From contig NZ_WKJN01000011.1 in assembly GCF_009674495.1 (NCBI RefSeq), positions 123,490 to 187,489 of the forward strand: a DNA stretch of 64,000 bases, written 5' to 3'. This document shows positions 21,331 to 29,724 of the stretch, one piece after another; position 1 is the stretch's first letter; the number at the start of each line of letters is the position of its first letter. Both the position numbers and the translations under genes were made by a program. The DNA is from Duganella alba. Lineage in GTDB: Bacteria > Pseudomonadota > Gammaproteobacteria > Burkholderiales > Burkholderiaceae_D. The notes under the pieces were generated by a model. The model worked only from the letters and a program-made list of their open reading frames with translations, was not told where the DNA came from and searched no databases.

Positions 21331-23094
21331 ATGGAGCTTGCCTTGTCTATCTTCGCCACCTTTGCCGGTTTTGAGCCGCTAGCCCTGCGCTTTGCGCTGG
21401 CCAGCGGCGGCTGCGTGGCCGCCGGCCTGGGCGTGTGGGCGGTGACGGCACTTTGCCGGCGCTGGCTGCCGGGCGTCGCCGCGCAGCGTTCGGTGTGGCT
21501 GCTGGGACAATGCACGGTGGTCCTGGCCTTCCTGCTGATCCTGCTGCCGCAGAGCGAACGCCTGCGCATGCTGCCGCCAATCGACATCGAAAGCTTCTCC
21601 ACGCCAGCCGCCGCGCCGCGCACCGGCAACGACGCCGCAACACCGGCCACCGTCACGCCAGCACCTGCGGCCACCACCACGCCACAAACCTATCTTGCCT
21701 GGGCCGCGCAAAGCTGGCTGCTGCTGTACGCGTTGGGACTCGCCTACACGCTGCTCCAGCTGCTGCACACGCGCCGCGCATTGCATGCGCTGGCCGTCGC
21801 CGGCAACAAGAGCGGCGTCGCCCCGGTCGACACCATCGAAGTCGATGCACCGATCTCGCCGATGCTGTTTGGCCTGTTCCGCCCACGCCTGCTGCTGCCG
21901 CTGCACCTGCGCGCTTTCGATGCGGACCAGCGCCAGATGATCCTCGAACACGAACTGACGCACTGGCGCCGCAACGACCTGCAATGGGCCAGCGCCGGCA
22001 TCGTGCTGCAAACGCTGCTCTGGTTTAATCCCTTCATGCGACTGCTGCGCATCCAGCTCTCGTGGGCGCAGGAACTGGGCTGCGACCGCGAAGTGCTGCA
22101 AGGCCGTCCGCCGGCGCAGCGCAAGGCCTACGCCGCCGCGCTGGTGGCGCAACTGAAGCTGCAACAGGCGCCGATATCCACAGCACTCGCCTTCGGCAAC
22201 GTCACGCCGGCCACGCTGGCCGACCGCATCGCGCTGATCCGCAATCCGGGCAAGGCGCCACAAGGACCGTGGGTGCGCATCGCCACGCTGGCCGGCCTGG
22301 CCGCCGTACTGGCGACCAGCCTGGCGCTGCAACCGTCGCTGGCGTCGCAAAGTCCCACGCTGCTATCCTGCACCACCTTGATGGACGCCGCCACCGGCCA
22401 GCGTCTGCGCCACGACGGCCAGTGCGATGCGCGCGCCACGCCGGCATCCACCTTCAACATCGTCGTCAGCCTGATGGGCTATGACAGCGGCCACCTGATC
22501 GACGAACACACGCCGCTGCTGCCTTACAAGCCAACCTACGCCAGCTGGAACAGCGAGTGGCGCGCCGACACCGATCCCACCAGCTGGATCAAATACTCCA
22601 ACGTCTGGTACGCGCAGCAGGTCACCACCAAGCTGGGCGACGCGCGCTTCCAGCACTACATCGACAGCTTCGGCTACGGCAACCGCGACGTCTCCGGCGA
22701 CGCCGGCAAGCACAATGGCCTGACGCAGTCGTGGATCGGTTCCTCGCTGGCGATTTCGCCGGACGAGCAGGTCGACTTCCTGCGCAAGATCGTCAACCGC
22801 CAGCTGCCGGTATCGGTCCACGCCTACGAGATGACGGCCCGCATCCTGAATCCGCAAACGCTGGACAACGGCTGGACCATTTCCGGCAAAACCGGCACCG
22901 CCTCGCCGGTGCTGGCCGATGGCCGCGACGACAACACCCGCCAGTACGGCTGGTACGTCGGCTGGGCTACGAAGGGCGCGCGCACCATCGTGTTCGCCCG
23001 CATGGTGCTGGACCACCGACAGGAAACCTACGCCGGCCTGCGCACCAGGCAAGCCTTCCTGCGCGACGTAGCAACGCAACTCGACACGCTTTAA
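21331..23094 (+). CDS. BlaR1-like sensor: M56 metalloprotease fused to class D beta-lactamase-like domain
   Basis: 587 residues. The N-terminal half has four or five membrane segments and an M56 metalloprotease with HELTH at 207-211 and ELGCDREVL downstream, as in BlaR1/MecR1. After a membrane helix near 320-340, a periplasmic class D (OXA) penicillin-binding domain follows: KYSNVWYAQQV (SxV), FGYGN, WIGSSLAISPDEQ and SGKTGTA (KTG, 520-522). The SxxK motif reads STFN (373-376), so the lysine normally carbamylated is Asn. It probably senses beta-lactams or wall fragments and cleaves a BlaI-type repressor, but no blaI gene is adjacent. No clear ribosome binding site before the ATG. Confidence 0.85.
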   Translation: MELALSIFATFAGFEPLALRFALASGGCVAAGLGVWAVTALCRRWLPGVAAQRSVWLLGQCTVVLAFLLILLPQSERLRMLPPIDIESFSTPAAAPRTGNDAATPATVTPAPAATTTPQTYLAWAAQSWLLLYALGLAYTLLQLLHTRRALHALAVAGNKSGVAPVDTIEVDAPISPMLFGLFRPRLLLPLHLRAFDADQRQMILEHELTHWRRNDLQWASAGIVLQTLLWFNPFMRLLRIQLSWAQELGCDREVLQGRPPAQRKAYAAALVAQLKLQQAPISTALAFGNVTPATLADRIALIRNPGKAPQGPWVRIATLAGLAAVLATSLALQPSLASQSPTLLSCTTLMDAATGQRLRHDGQCDARATPASTFNIVVSLMGYDSGHLIDEHTPLLPYKPTYASWNSEWRADTDPTSWIKYSNVWYAQQVTTKLGDARFQHYIDSFGYGNRDVSGDAGKHNGLTQSWIGSSLAISPDEQVDFLRKIVNRQLPVSVHAYEMTARILNPQTLDNGWTISGKTGTASPVLADGRDDNTRQYGWYVGWATKGARTIVFARMVLDHRQETYAGLRTRQAFLRDVATQLDTL

Positions 23095-23118
23095 CCACCA
23101 CCCACACAAGGAGACATC

Positions 23119-24264
23119 TTGTCTACACTGAGCCGCATGGCCTATGCCATCGCAGCATGCTGCTGCACATCCGTCGCCGGCGCCGCCGACCTGCAAACGG
23201 TCGTCGACCAGGCCATCAAGCCGATCATGAAGGAGTACGACGTGCCGGGCATCGCCGTCGCCGTCACGGTCAACGGCAAGCCTGCGTTCTTCAGCTACGG
23301 CCTGGCTTCGAAGGAAACCGGCACGCCGGTGAGCGAGACGACGCTGTTCGAACTGGGCTCGGTCAGCAAGACCTTCACCGCCACCGTGGCATCGTATGCG
23401 CTGGTGCAGGGCAAGCTGTCGCTGGACGATCATCCAAGCCGCTACGTGCCGAAGCTGAAAGGCACGGCGCTCGACAAGGCCACGGTGCTCAACTTCGGCA
23501 CCTATACCGCCGGCGGCCTGCCGCTGCAATTCCCGGACAGCGTGACCGACGACGAAGCCGGCATGCTGGACTACTACGGCAAGTTCAAGCCAAAGGCGGC
23601 GCCGGGCAAGATCCGCGAGTATTCCAATCCAAGCCTGGGCATGTTCGGCTACCTGGCCGGCCTGGCGCTGAAGAGCAATCCGGAAGACGTGCTGGAAAAG
23701 GACATCCTGCCCAAGCTGGGCATGAACGGCACCTACATCCGCATGCCGCAAAACGCGGTCGGCAACTACGCCTGGGGCTACAACCAGGAGAACAAGGCGG
23801 TGCGCATGGGGCCCGAGCTGTTCTCGGCGCAGACCTATGGTGTGCGTTCCAGCGTGTCGGACATGATCCGCTACGTGCAGGCGAATATCGATCCTGGCCA
23901 TCTGGATGCGACGCTGCGCCGCGCGATTGAAGGCACGCACGTGGGCTACTACCAGATCGGCGGCATGGTGCAGGGACTGGGCTGGGAACAGTATCCGTAC
24001 CCGGTGTCGTCCGACACGCTGCAGGCCGGGAACTCCAACAAGATGAGCCGCGAAGCCAATCCGGTGAAACTGCTGACGCCACCGAAGCCGGCCTCGGACA
24101 ACACCTGGTACAACAAGACCGGCGCCACCGGCGGCTTTGGCGCTTACGTGGCGTTTGTGCCGGAGAAGAAAATCGGCATCGTCATCCTGGCGAACAAAAA
24201 CTATCCGATCCCGGCGCGCGTCAAGGCGGCGCAGGAGATCATGGCGCAGCTGGAGAAAAACTAA
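23119..24264 (+). CDS. ampC: Class C beta-lactamase (AmpC type)
   Basis: 381-residue exported serine hydrolase. A signal peptide (MAYAIAACCCTSVAGAA) precedes the catalytic SVSK (Ser81, Lys84), YSN at 168-170 and KTG at 333-335 (WYNKTGATGGFGAYVAFVP). All class C catalytic motifs are intact, so hydrolysis of cephalosporins is likely. A strong AAGGAGA site precedes the TTG start at 23119; the ATG at 23137 is an alternative without one. It is 24 bp after the sensor gene and shares its promoter. No ampR is nearby. Its stop overlaps the convergent ddpX stop by 4 bp. Confidence 0.92.
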   Translation: MSTLSRMAYAIAACCCTSVAGAADLQTVVDQAIKPIMKEYDVPGIAVAVTVNGKPAFFSYGLASKETGTPVSETTLFELGSVSKTFTATVASYALVQGKLSLDDHPSRYVPKLKGTALDKATVLNFGTYTAGGLPLQFPDSVTDDEAGMLDYYGKFKPKAAPGKIREYSNPSLGMFGYLAGLALKSNPEDVLEKDILPKLGMNGTYIRMPQNAVGNYAWGYNQENKAVRMGPELFSAQTYGVRSSVSDMIRYVQANIDPGHLDATLRRAIEGTHVGYYQIGGMVQGLGWEQYPYPVSSDTLQAGNSNKMSREANPVKLLTPPKPASDNTWYNKTGATGGFGAYVAFVPEKKIGIVILANKNYPIPARVKAAQEIMAQLEKN

Positions 24265-24875
24265 AGCACGCGCGTGTAGTGGCGGCGCACGTGCAGACGG
24301 TCGCCGCAATCGAAGTGCCACCACTCGGTGTTGATGCCATGCCAGCCGTTGTGCTGCATGGCGTCGCGCAGCCAGCGGCGATTGTCGAGGTGCTGCGCGG
24401 TCAGTTCGCCGGCGGCCAGCATGTCGGCTTCCAGCGCGGGATGCGAACGTTCGCTCATGTCGTCGAAGCCGGTGCCCATGTCGAGTTCACGTCCTTGTGC
24501 GTCCAGCAGCGTGAGGTCGAGCGCCATGCCGAAGGAGTGGATGGAGCCGCGTGCCGGCTCGGCGATGTAGGTCAGCAGATCGGTGCCTTGCAGCGTGGTC
24601 CACAGCTGCTCCTGCACACGTTGCGGACGCAGTGCGTCCAGTACCAGCAGCCTGTATTCCGGCTTGTGCGCGGCCAGCCAGGCGACCGATTGTTCCAGCG
24701 CTGCGGCCGCGTGCTTGTGTAGCCAGTGGCAATCCAGCGGAGAGTAAAGATCCTGGCCGACGAAATTGTCGGCCGTGGCGTAGCGCAGGTCGACCGCGAT
24801 GCCTGCGATGCTGTCCAGCCGGCGGAAATCAGGATGGCCGTGGATCGCTTCGCAGGGGACGGTCGGCGCGTTCAT
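24261..24875 (-). CDS. ddpX: D-alanyl-D-alanine dipeptidase (VanX/DdpX type)
   Basis: 204-residue M15D zinc dipeptidase. Zinc-binding and catalytic segments are GSIHSFGMALDLTLLD (SxHxxGxAxD) and NTEWWHFDCGD (catalytic Glu and zinc His); VLDALRPQRVQ supplies the conserved Arg. The family splits D-Ala-D-Ala released from the wall so that D-Ala can be reused. No signal peptide is visible, so it should act in the cytoplasm after import. Last gene of the minus-strand recycling operon, 16 bp after the amidase. Confidence 0.92.
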   Translation of the reverse strand: MNAPTVPCEAIHGHPDFRRLDSIAGIAVDLRYATADNFVGQDLYSPLDCHWLHKHAAAALEQSVAWLAAHKPEYRLLVLDALRPQRVQEQLWTTLQGTDLLTYIAEPARGSIHSFGMALDLTLLDAQGRELDMGTGFDDMSERSHPALEADMLAAGELTAQHLDNRRWLRDAMQHNGWHGINTEWWHFDCGDRLHVRRHYTRVL

Positions 24876-24891
24876 GGCGGTCAGTGTGCGG

Positions 24892-25755
24892 CTACTCGGC
24901 CGGAGCGGCTGGCGCTGGCGTGACCGGTGCTGCCGGTGCTGCCGGTGCGGCGGGCAAGGCCGGAATCGGCGTGGTCAGCACATCCAGCAGCGCGGCGGTT
25001 TCCGCATCCGGCGTGCCGTCATACAGCGCCGGGCGGTACTTGGTCTGGAACACCGAGATTACATTGCGCGTAGCCTGATCCAGCTCGCCATTCTGCGGCA
25101 CGGCGTAGCCATGGTCCGCCAGCTTGCGCTGGAACCACGTCACCTCCGGCAGTTGTTCCTGGAAGCCCGGCAGGCGCGCGGCCACGCGGCTCGGCTCCGG
25201 CCACGGAATCAGGCCGGCATCGGCCAGCTGCTTCCACGGGAACAGCGGCCCCGGATCCTGCTTGCGCTGCGGCGCGATCTCGTTATGACCGAGGATATTC
25301 CCCGGCGCGATGTTGTGGCGCTTGACGATATCCTTCAACAGCAAAATCAGCTGATCGATCTGCGCCTGCTTGAACGGCGCATACACGCGGCCCTGCGGCG
25401 TCTCCGTGAAGCCCGGATTGACGATCTCGATGCCGATCGATGCGGAGTTGAGCTGGTTGTAGATCTTCCAGCTGCTGTAACCCGCATGGTTCGACTGGCG
25501 CGACTCGTCCACCAGCGTGTAGAAGAACGGCTGCTCCGTATCCGTCAGCAGATAGTGCGCGCTGACGTCGGTGGTGGTCAGCGTCTTGATGGAGCGCGGC
25601 GTGTCGCTCACCGTGTAGTGAACGATGATGTACTTGATGCGATCGCTCTGTCCGCGAGCGGTCTGCGAATGGTCGAAGCGCGGCGCGGCCGGCGGTGGCG
25701 CCGTGGCGCAACCAGCCACCAAGGCAGTCAGGGCAAGCAGCGGAACAATCTTCAT
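24892..25755 (-). CDS. N-acetylmuramoyl-L-alanine amidase lipoprotein (AmiD-like)
   Basis: 287 residues. The lipobox is LTALVAGC near residue 16. An Amidase_2 domain follows with zinc ligands in YIIVHYTVSDTP and ILGHNEIAPQRKQDPG, plus SASIGIEIVNPG. A C-terminal peptidoglycan-binding repeat (WFQRKLADHGY, DQATRNVISVFQTKYRP) and an Ala/Pro-rich tail complete it. It resembles AmiD, the outer-membrane amidase that frees stem peptides from (anhydro)MurNAc. Start at 25755 is the only one giving a lipoprotein signal; the open frame extends to 26154. Lies 20 bp after the kinase gene. Confidence 0.93.
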   Translation of the reverse strand: MKIVPLLALTALVAGCATAPPPAAPRFDHSQTARGQSDRIKYIIVHYTVSDTPRSIKTLTTTDVSAHYLLTDTEQPFFYTLVDESRQSNHAGYSSWKIYNQLNSASIGIEIVNPGFTETPQGRVYAPFKQAQIDQLILLLKDIVKRHNIAPGNILGHNEIAPQRKQDPGPLFPWKQLADAGLIPWPEPSRVAARLPGFQEQLPEVTWFQRKLADHGYAVPQNGELDQATRNVISVFQTKYRPALYDGTPDAETAALLDVLTTPIPALPAAPAAPAAPVTPAPAAPAE

Positions 25756-25775
25756 GGGTGGCCTCGGCAATCGAT

Positions 25776-26675
25776 TCAATGATGGGAGTGTAGAGCAATC
25801 CGCGCTGCGGCGTGGTGCGCCAGCGTGTGGCGCGGCGTCAGCGACAGCTCGGCAGGCAGCGCCGCGCGCATGCTCTGCGCGATCAGCGGATGCAGATGTG
25901 CCGCACGTCCGCCCAGCGCAATCGGCCGCGCGCCGTAGCGACCCACCAGCGCCAGCGCGATGCGCGCCAGTTCGCGGCCCGCCTGTTCGAGTATGGCGCG
26001 CGCCACCGGATCGGCATCGGCGCTGGCGGCGACGGCCAGCGCCAGGCTGCCGATGGCGCCGCGATCCTGGCCGTAGATGAACTGGCGCGACAAGGCCCAG
26101 TCGCTGCCGCCGATCTGCGCAAACACCGCGCGCGCCATGGCCGATTGCTGCCACACGCCGGGATGCTCGTCTTCCAGGCGCCAGATGTGACGCATGGCTT
26201 CGCGCGCGATCCAGAAGCCACCGCCGCCGTCATCGAGCGTGACGCCACGGCCGCCGGCGCGGTGGAACTGGCCTTCAGTGTCGATCCACGCGGCGATGGA
26301 GCCGGTGCCGGCGTAGACCAGATAGCCTTCGCCCGGCGCGTAGCTGTCCAGGTAGGCGATCTCCACGTCGTTGCGCATGCTGATGGCCGATGGCGCCAGC
26401 TTCAGCACCTCCGCCAGCAGCTGCGTGGCCTGCGTGCCGACGCCGTCAAATCCGGTCAGCCCGGCGCATACGCGCACCGGCTGCCCGGCCGCCAGCACCT
26501 GCGTGGCCAGCATGGCGAAGATGCCGCGCACCGCATCGCGGCCGGCGGTGCTGCCCATCTGCGTGGCCGACATGCCGCCGACACTGCCCTCGGCCACAAT
26601 GGCGCCCGCCGCATCGGCCAGCGCCCAACGGGTTTGCGTGCCACCTGCATCGATGCCCAGACCGAGATCGCTCAT
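25776..26675 (-). CDS. BadF/BcrA-type amino sugar kinase (MurNAc/GlcNAc kinase-like)
   Basis: About 299 residues of the actin-like ATPase fold. The phosphate-1 motif is GLGIDAGGTQTRWALAD, the sugar/adenosine region is LVYAGTGSIAAWID and RGVTLDDGGGGFWIAREAMR, and a late glycine motif is IALGGRAAHL. This family includes human GlcNAc kinase and clostridial MurK, which phosphorylates MurNAc and GlcNAc. Since the operon has murQ (acting on MurNAc-6-phosphate) and no anmK is seen, MurNAc kinase activity is the best guess. The start may be 26675 or 26678; GGAG sits 6 nt before the former. Overlaps the preceding gene's stop region. Confidence 0.82.
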   Translation of the reverse strand: MSDLGLGIDAGGTQTRWALADAAGAIVAEGSVGGMSATQMGSTAGRDAVRGIFAMLATQVLAAGQPVRVCAGLTGFDGVGTQATQLLAEVLKLAPSAISMRNDVEIAYLDSYAPGEGYLVYAGTGSIAAWIDTEGQFHRAGGRGVTLDDGGGGFWIAREAMRHIWRLEDEHPGVWQQSAMARAVFAQIGGSDWALSRQFIYGQDRGAIGSLALAVAASADADPVARAILEQAGRELARIALALVGRYGARPIALGGRAAHLHPLIAQSMRAALPAELSLTPRHTLAHHAAARIALHSHH

Positions 26676-26677
26676 CA

Positions 26678-28366
26678 TCAACTCCGTGTATAAACGTTGA
26701 TACGTTCGCTTTCATTGCCCAGCCGGTCGACCGCGCTGACCACCACGGCCTGCGCCGCGCCGCCCGCCGCATCGTCGGCCAGCAGCAGCACCGGACGCGA
26801 CGCCGGCGCCACCGCGAAGCGCCACTCGGCGCCGTAGCGCGACCAGATCGCGTAATGCGCCACCGGCTTGCCGGCGCTGGCCGACAGCTTGAGCGCCACG
26901 CCATTGCCCTCGCGCCGCGTGGCCGCCTGCGGTGCGGCCGGCGCATCGGCGCCCAGCCACGGCGTCGGCGGCGTCAGCGCGGCGGTTTGATACGACTGCG
27001 TTTTCAGCTGATCGGTGATGCCCTTGCGGTTCTCCATCAACGCCGCGATCGAGAAGTGCAGGTGGCCGCGCACGCCGCTGCGGCTGCGCGTGACGCCGAT
27101 CTGCTTGACGATTTCCTCCGGCGCGAAAGCCTTGATGCTGTTGTCGATGCGGCTGGTGTACAGGCCGGGCCAGACGTGGCGGCCGCGCGTGTTCTGCGCC
27201 AGCCAGTAATCGAGCAGCACATCGAAGGCCTGCGGCGCCTGCGCCACCGGCCAATACAGCTGCGGCGCCAGGTAATCGAGCCAGCCGTTGGCCAGCCACA
27301 GTTCCGCATCCGCATACAGCTTGTCGTACTGGCTGAAACCGATGATGCCGGCCGGCCGGCGATCCGGACGGCCGATTCCAAATGGGCTGATACCGAAGCG
27401 CACCCACGACTTCTCCTTGCGGATGCCGAGGTACATCGCCTCGATCAGCGAGTTGACGTTCTGGCGGCGCCAGTGCGCGCGGTCCAGCGTGCCGCCGGCC
27501 AGCAGATAGCGCTGCCACGACAGCTGGTCCGGGAACTCCAGCTCCTGCTTGGCGCCGACGCCGCCGTCCAGCGCCACGCCTTCCGGCCCGGCGGCATTCG
27601 GCGTATCGATCGGATACGGATAGAAGTAATCGTCGATATGCACGCCGTCGATATCGTAGCGGCGCACCACGTCCAGCACCACGTCCAGCGTGTGCTGCGA
27701 GGCGGCGGCTTCGCCCGGATCCATCCACAGATAGCGGCCGTAGGGCTTGACCACCTCCGGCTTCGTGCGGCCGATATGGTTGGCGGCCAGCGGCGACTTG
27801 GCCGTCGCATGGCGCGCGCGGTAGGGATTGAACCACGCATGCAGTTCCAGTCCGCGCGCGTGCGCCTGCTCGATCCAGAATTGCAGCGGGTCCCACGGCT
27901 GCGCCGGCGCGCGGCCCTGCTGGCCGGTGAGGAATTCCGACCAAGGCTCCAGCTCGGACGGATAAATCGCATCGGCGCTCGGGCGCACCTGCAGCACGAT
28001 GGCGTTCAAATTCATGGCCCGCGCGCGGTCGAGGATAGCGAGGGCTTCGGTCTGCTGCTTGGCGGTAGTCAGGTTGCTGCGGCTGGGCCAATCGATATTG
28101 GCCACGGTGGATACCCAGGCGGCGCGGAATTCGCGCGGCGCTGGCGGCGGCATGGTCGGATCGGATGGCGCTGCGGCCGCGACCGGCCCGCCAGGCGTCG
28201 GCCGCGGCGATGGTTCCGGCGGACGCGCGGGGGCCGTGCCGGCGTCGGGCGCCGGCGCTGATGGCGTACTGGAACATCCCTCAAGCAGCGCCGCCACGCC
28301 AGCCGCCACACCGACCGACAGGGTCAGCCGCTTCTTCGCATTAAAAACCAAAACCACTCTCCGCAT
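26678..28366 (-). CDS. GHL10 family glycoside hydrolase lipoprotein (DigH/YddW-like)
   Basis: 562 residues. The lipoprotein signal ends at LLEGCSS (Cys near 30), followed by a Pro-rich linker. The GHL10 TIM barrel then runs from REFRAAWVSTVANIDWPS through NLNAIVLQVRPSADAIYP, LELHAWFNPYRA, YDIDGVHIDDYFYPYP, VRFGISPFGIGRP and WLDYLAPQLYWPV. Acidic residues in GVHIDDYF and the strand ends are likely catalytic. E. coli DigH of this family cleaves denuded glycan strands. A fibronectin-like C-terminal domain follows. It sits between the ampG and kinase genes of the recycling operon. Confidence 0.88.
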   Translation of the reverse strand: MRRVVLVFNAKKRLTLSVGVAAGVAALLEGCSSTPSAPAPDAGTAPARPPEPSPRPTPGGPVAAAAPSDPTMPPPAPREFRAAWVSTVANIDWPSRSNLTTAKQQTEALAILDRARAMNLNAIVLQVRPSADAIYPSELEPWSEFLTGQQGRAPAQPWDPLQFWIEQAHARGLELHAWFNPYRARHATAKSPLAANHIGRTKPEVVKPYGRYLWMDPGEAAASQHTLDVVLDVVRRYDIDGVHIDDYFYPYPIDTPNAAGPEGVALDGGVGAKQELEFPDQLSWQRYLLAGGTLDRAHWRRQNVNSLIEAMYLGIRKEKSWVRFGISPFGIGRPDRRPAGIIGFSQYDKLYADAELWLANGWLDYLAPQLYWPVAQAPQAFDVLLDYWLAQNTRGRHVWPGLYTSRIDNSIKAFAPEEIVKQIGVTRSRSGVRGHLHFSIAALMENRKGITDQLKTQSYQTAALTPPTPWLGADAPAAPQAATRREGNGVALKLSASAGKPVAHYAIWSRYGAEWRFAVAPASRPVLLLADDAAGGAAQAVVVSAVDRLGNESERINVYTRS

Positions 28367-28389
28367 CAGTTGAGAACGTATTGTAATGG

Positions 28390-29649
28390 CTATTCACGGC
28401 CGAATTCAGCAGGAATGCGCACCCGGACGGCCATCACAAACGCCGGCAAGGTCGAAATACAGGCCCAGATGAAGAAATGTTGATAACCAAGCTGTTGCTG
28501 TATCCAGCCGCTGACCATGCCCGGCAACATCATGCCGAGGGCCATGAAGCCGGTGCACATGGCGTAATGCGCGGTTCTATGCTCGCCATCGGCCACCAGC
28601 ACCATGTACAGCATGAAGGCGGCAAAGCCGAAACCGTAGCCGAACTGCTCCACCGCCAGGCACAGCGACACCAGCATCAGATTGTCCGGCAGCGCCGTGG
28701 CCAGGTAGACAAACACCAGGTCCGGCACGTGCATGATGCACACCATCGGCAGCAGGGCGCGCTTGAGGCCGAAGCGCGACACCGCCACGCCGCCGGCCAG
28801 CCCGCCCAGCACCAGCGCGCACACGCCGATGGTGCCGTAGACCAGGCCGAAATCCGAGGTGCTGAGGCCGAGGCCGCCCTTGGCGCGTGGATCGAGCAGG
28901 AAGGGCGCGGCCATCTTCAGCAATTGCGCCTCGCCGAGGCGGTACAGCAGCAGGAAGCCAAGCGTGGTGATGATCTCCGGCTTCTGGAAAAAACTGCGGA
29001 AGGTTTGCGCAAAATCCCGCCACAGCGCGCCGGTGACGTGGCGCCGATCCGCCTCCGGGCGCGGCAGCATGAGCTGGTGATAGGCGCACAGCGCCAGGAA
29101 CAGCAGCGCCATCAGCGCAAACACCGCCGACCAGGCGTGGACCGGATCGCCGGTGGACTTCATCAGCTCGCCGGCCAGATACACCAGCCCGCCTTGCCCG
29201 CTGATCATCGCCAGCTTGTAGAACGCACTGCGCACGCCGACGAAGGCCGCCTGCTGACGCTGGGTCGGCAAGCCGAGCATGTAAAAGCCATCGGAAGCGA
29301 TATCGTGCGTGGCGGAAGAAAACGCCATCAGCCAGAAGATGACGAGCGTCCAGCGAAAGAAATCCGGCGCATGCAGCGTCAGCGCCACCGCCGCCAGACC
29401 GGCGCCGCCGACCAGCTGCATCAACACCGTCCAGCGCCGCTTGGTGCCGAACAGCTCCACGATGGGCGACCACAACGGCTTCACCACCCACGGCAGATAC
29501 AGCCAGGCCGTATAAAACGCCAGATCCGCATTCGAAATGCCGAGATTCTTGTACATCACCGTCGACAGCATCATCACCGCCACATACGGCACCCCCTGTC
29601 CAAACGACACACTCGGCACCCAAGTCCACGCACTACGTTGTTGCTTCAT
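28390..29649 (-). CDS. ampG: AmpG-like muropeptide MFS permease
   Basis: 419-residue transporter with about 12 membrane segments: SFGQGVPYVAVMMLSTVMYK, YTAWLYLPWVVKPLWSPIVE, FGTKRRWTVLMQL, SSATHDIASDGFYMLGL (AmpG signature region) and FGYGFGFAAFMLYMVLVADG. AmpG imports anhydromuropeptides from the periplasm for recycling. The ATG at 29649 has AAAGG just upstream; a GTG at 29661 is in frame. It lies 75 bp after murQ with a long GGGGTCAG palindrome between. The muropeptide assignment rests on family plus neighbours. Confidence 0.85.
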   Translation of the reverse strand: MKQQRSAWTWVPSVSFGQGVPYVAVMMLSTVMYKNLGISNADLAFYTAWLYLPWVVKPLWSPIVELFGTKRRWTVLMQLVGGAGLAAVALTLHAPDFFRWTLVIFWLMAFSSATHDIASDGFYMLGLPTQRQQAAFVGVRSAFYKLAMISGQGGLVYLAGELMKSTGDPVHAWSAVFALMALLFLALCAYHQLMLPRPEADRRHVTGALWRDFAQTFRSFFQKPEIITTLGFLLLYRLGEAQLLKMAAPFLLDPRAKGGLGLSTSDFGLVYGTIGVCALVLGGLAGGVAVSRFGLKRALLPMVCIMHVPDLVFVYLATALPDNLMLVSLCLAVEQFGYGFGFAAFMLYMVLVADGEHRTAHYAMCTGFMALGMMLPGMVSGWIQQQLGYQHFFIWACISTLPAFVMAVRVRIPAEFGRE

Positions 29650-29662
29650 AAAACCTTTCACT

Positions 29663-29722
29663 CCGGGGTCAGGTCCCCCATTTCAGCATGAGCTCGTGTA
29701 GAAATGGGGGACCTGACCCCGG
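29663..29722. repeat. GGGGTCAG-capped palindrome, copy 1
   Basis: Perfect 22-bp arms (29663-29684 and 29701-29722) flank a 16-nt loop. The arms start CCGGGGTCAGGTCCCCCATT. It lies between murQ and ampG and could attenuate transcription or stabilise the upstream mRNA. The same GGGGTCAG cap recurs at 43396 and 58586. Confidence 0.9.
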
Positions 29723-29724
29723 AT

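Noticed and set aside
22447..22458. The fused protein as an active class D beta-lactamase
   Set aside because: The SxxK lysine is Asn and the domain is attached to an M56 protease, so a sensor role is more likely than hydrolysis.
22363..24324. 653-residue minus-strand frame opposite the sensor and ampC
   Set aside because: It spans two well-supported plus-strand genes and has a shadow-type composition.
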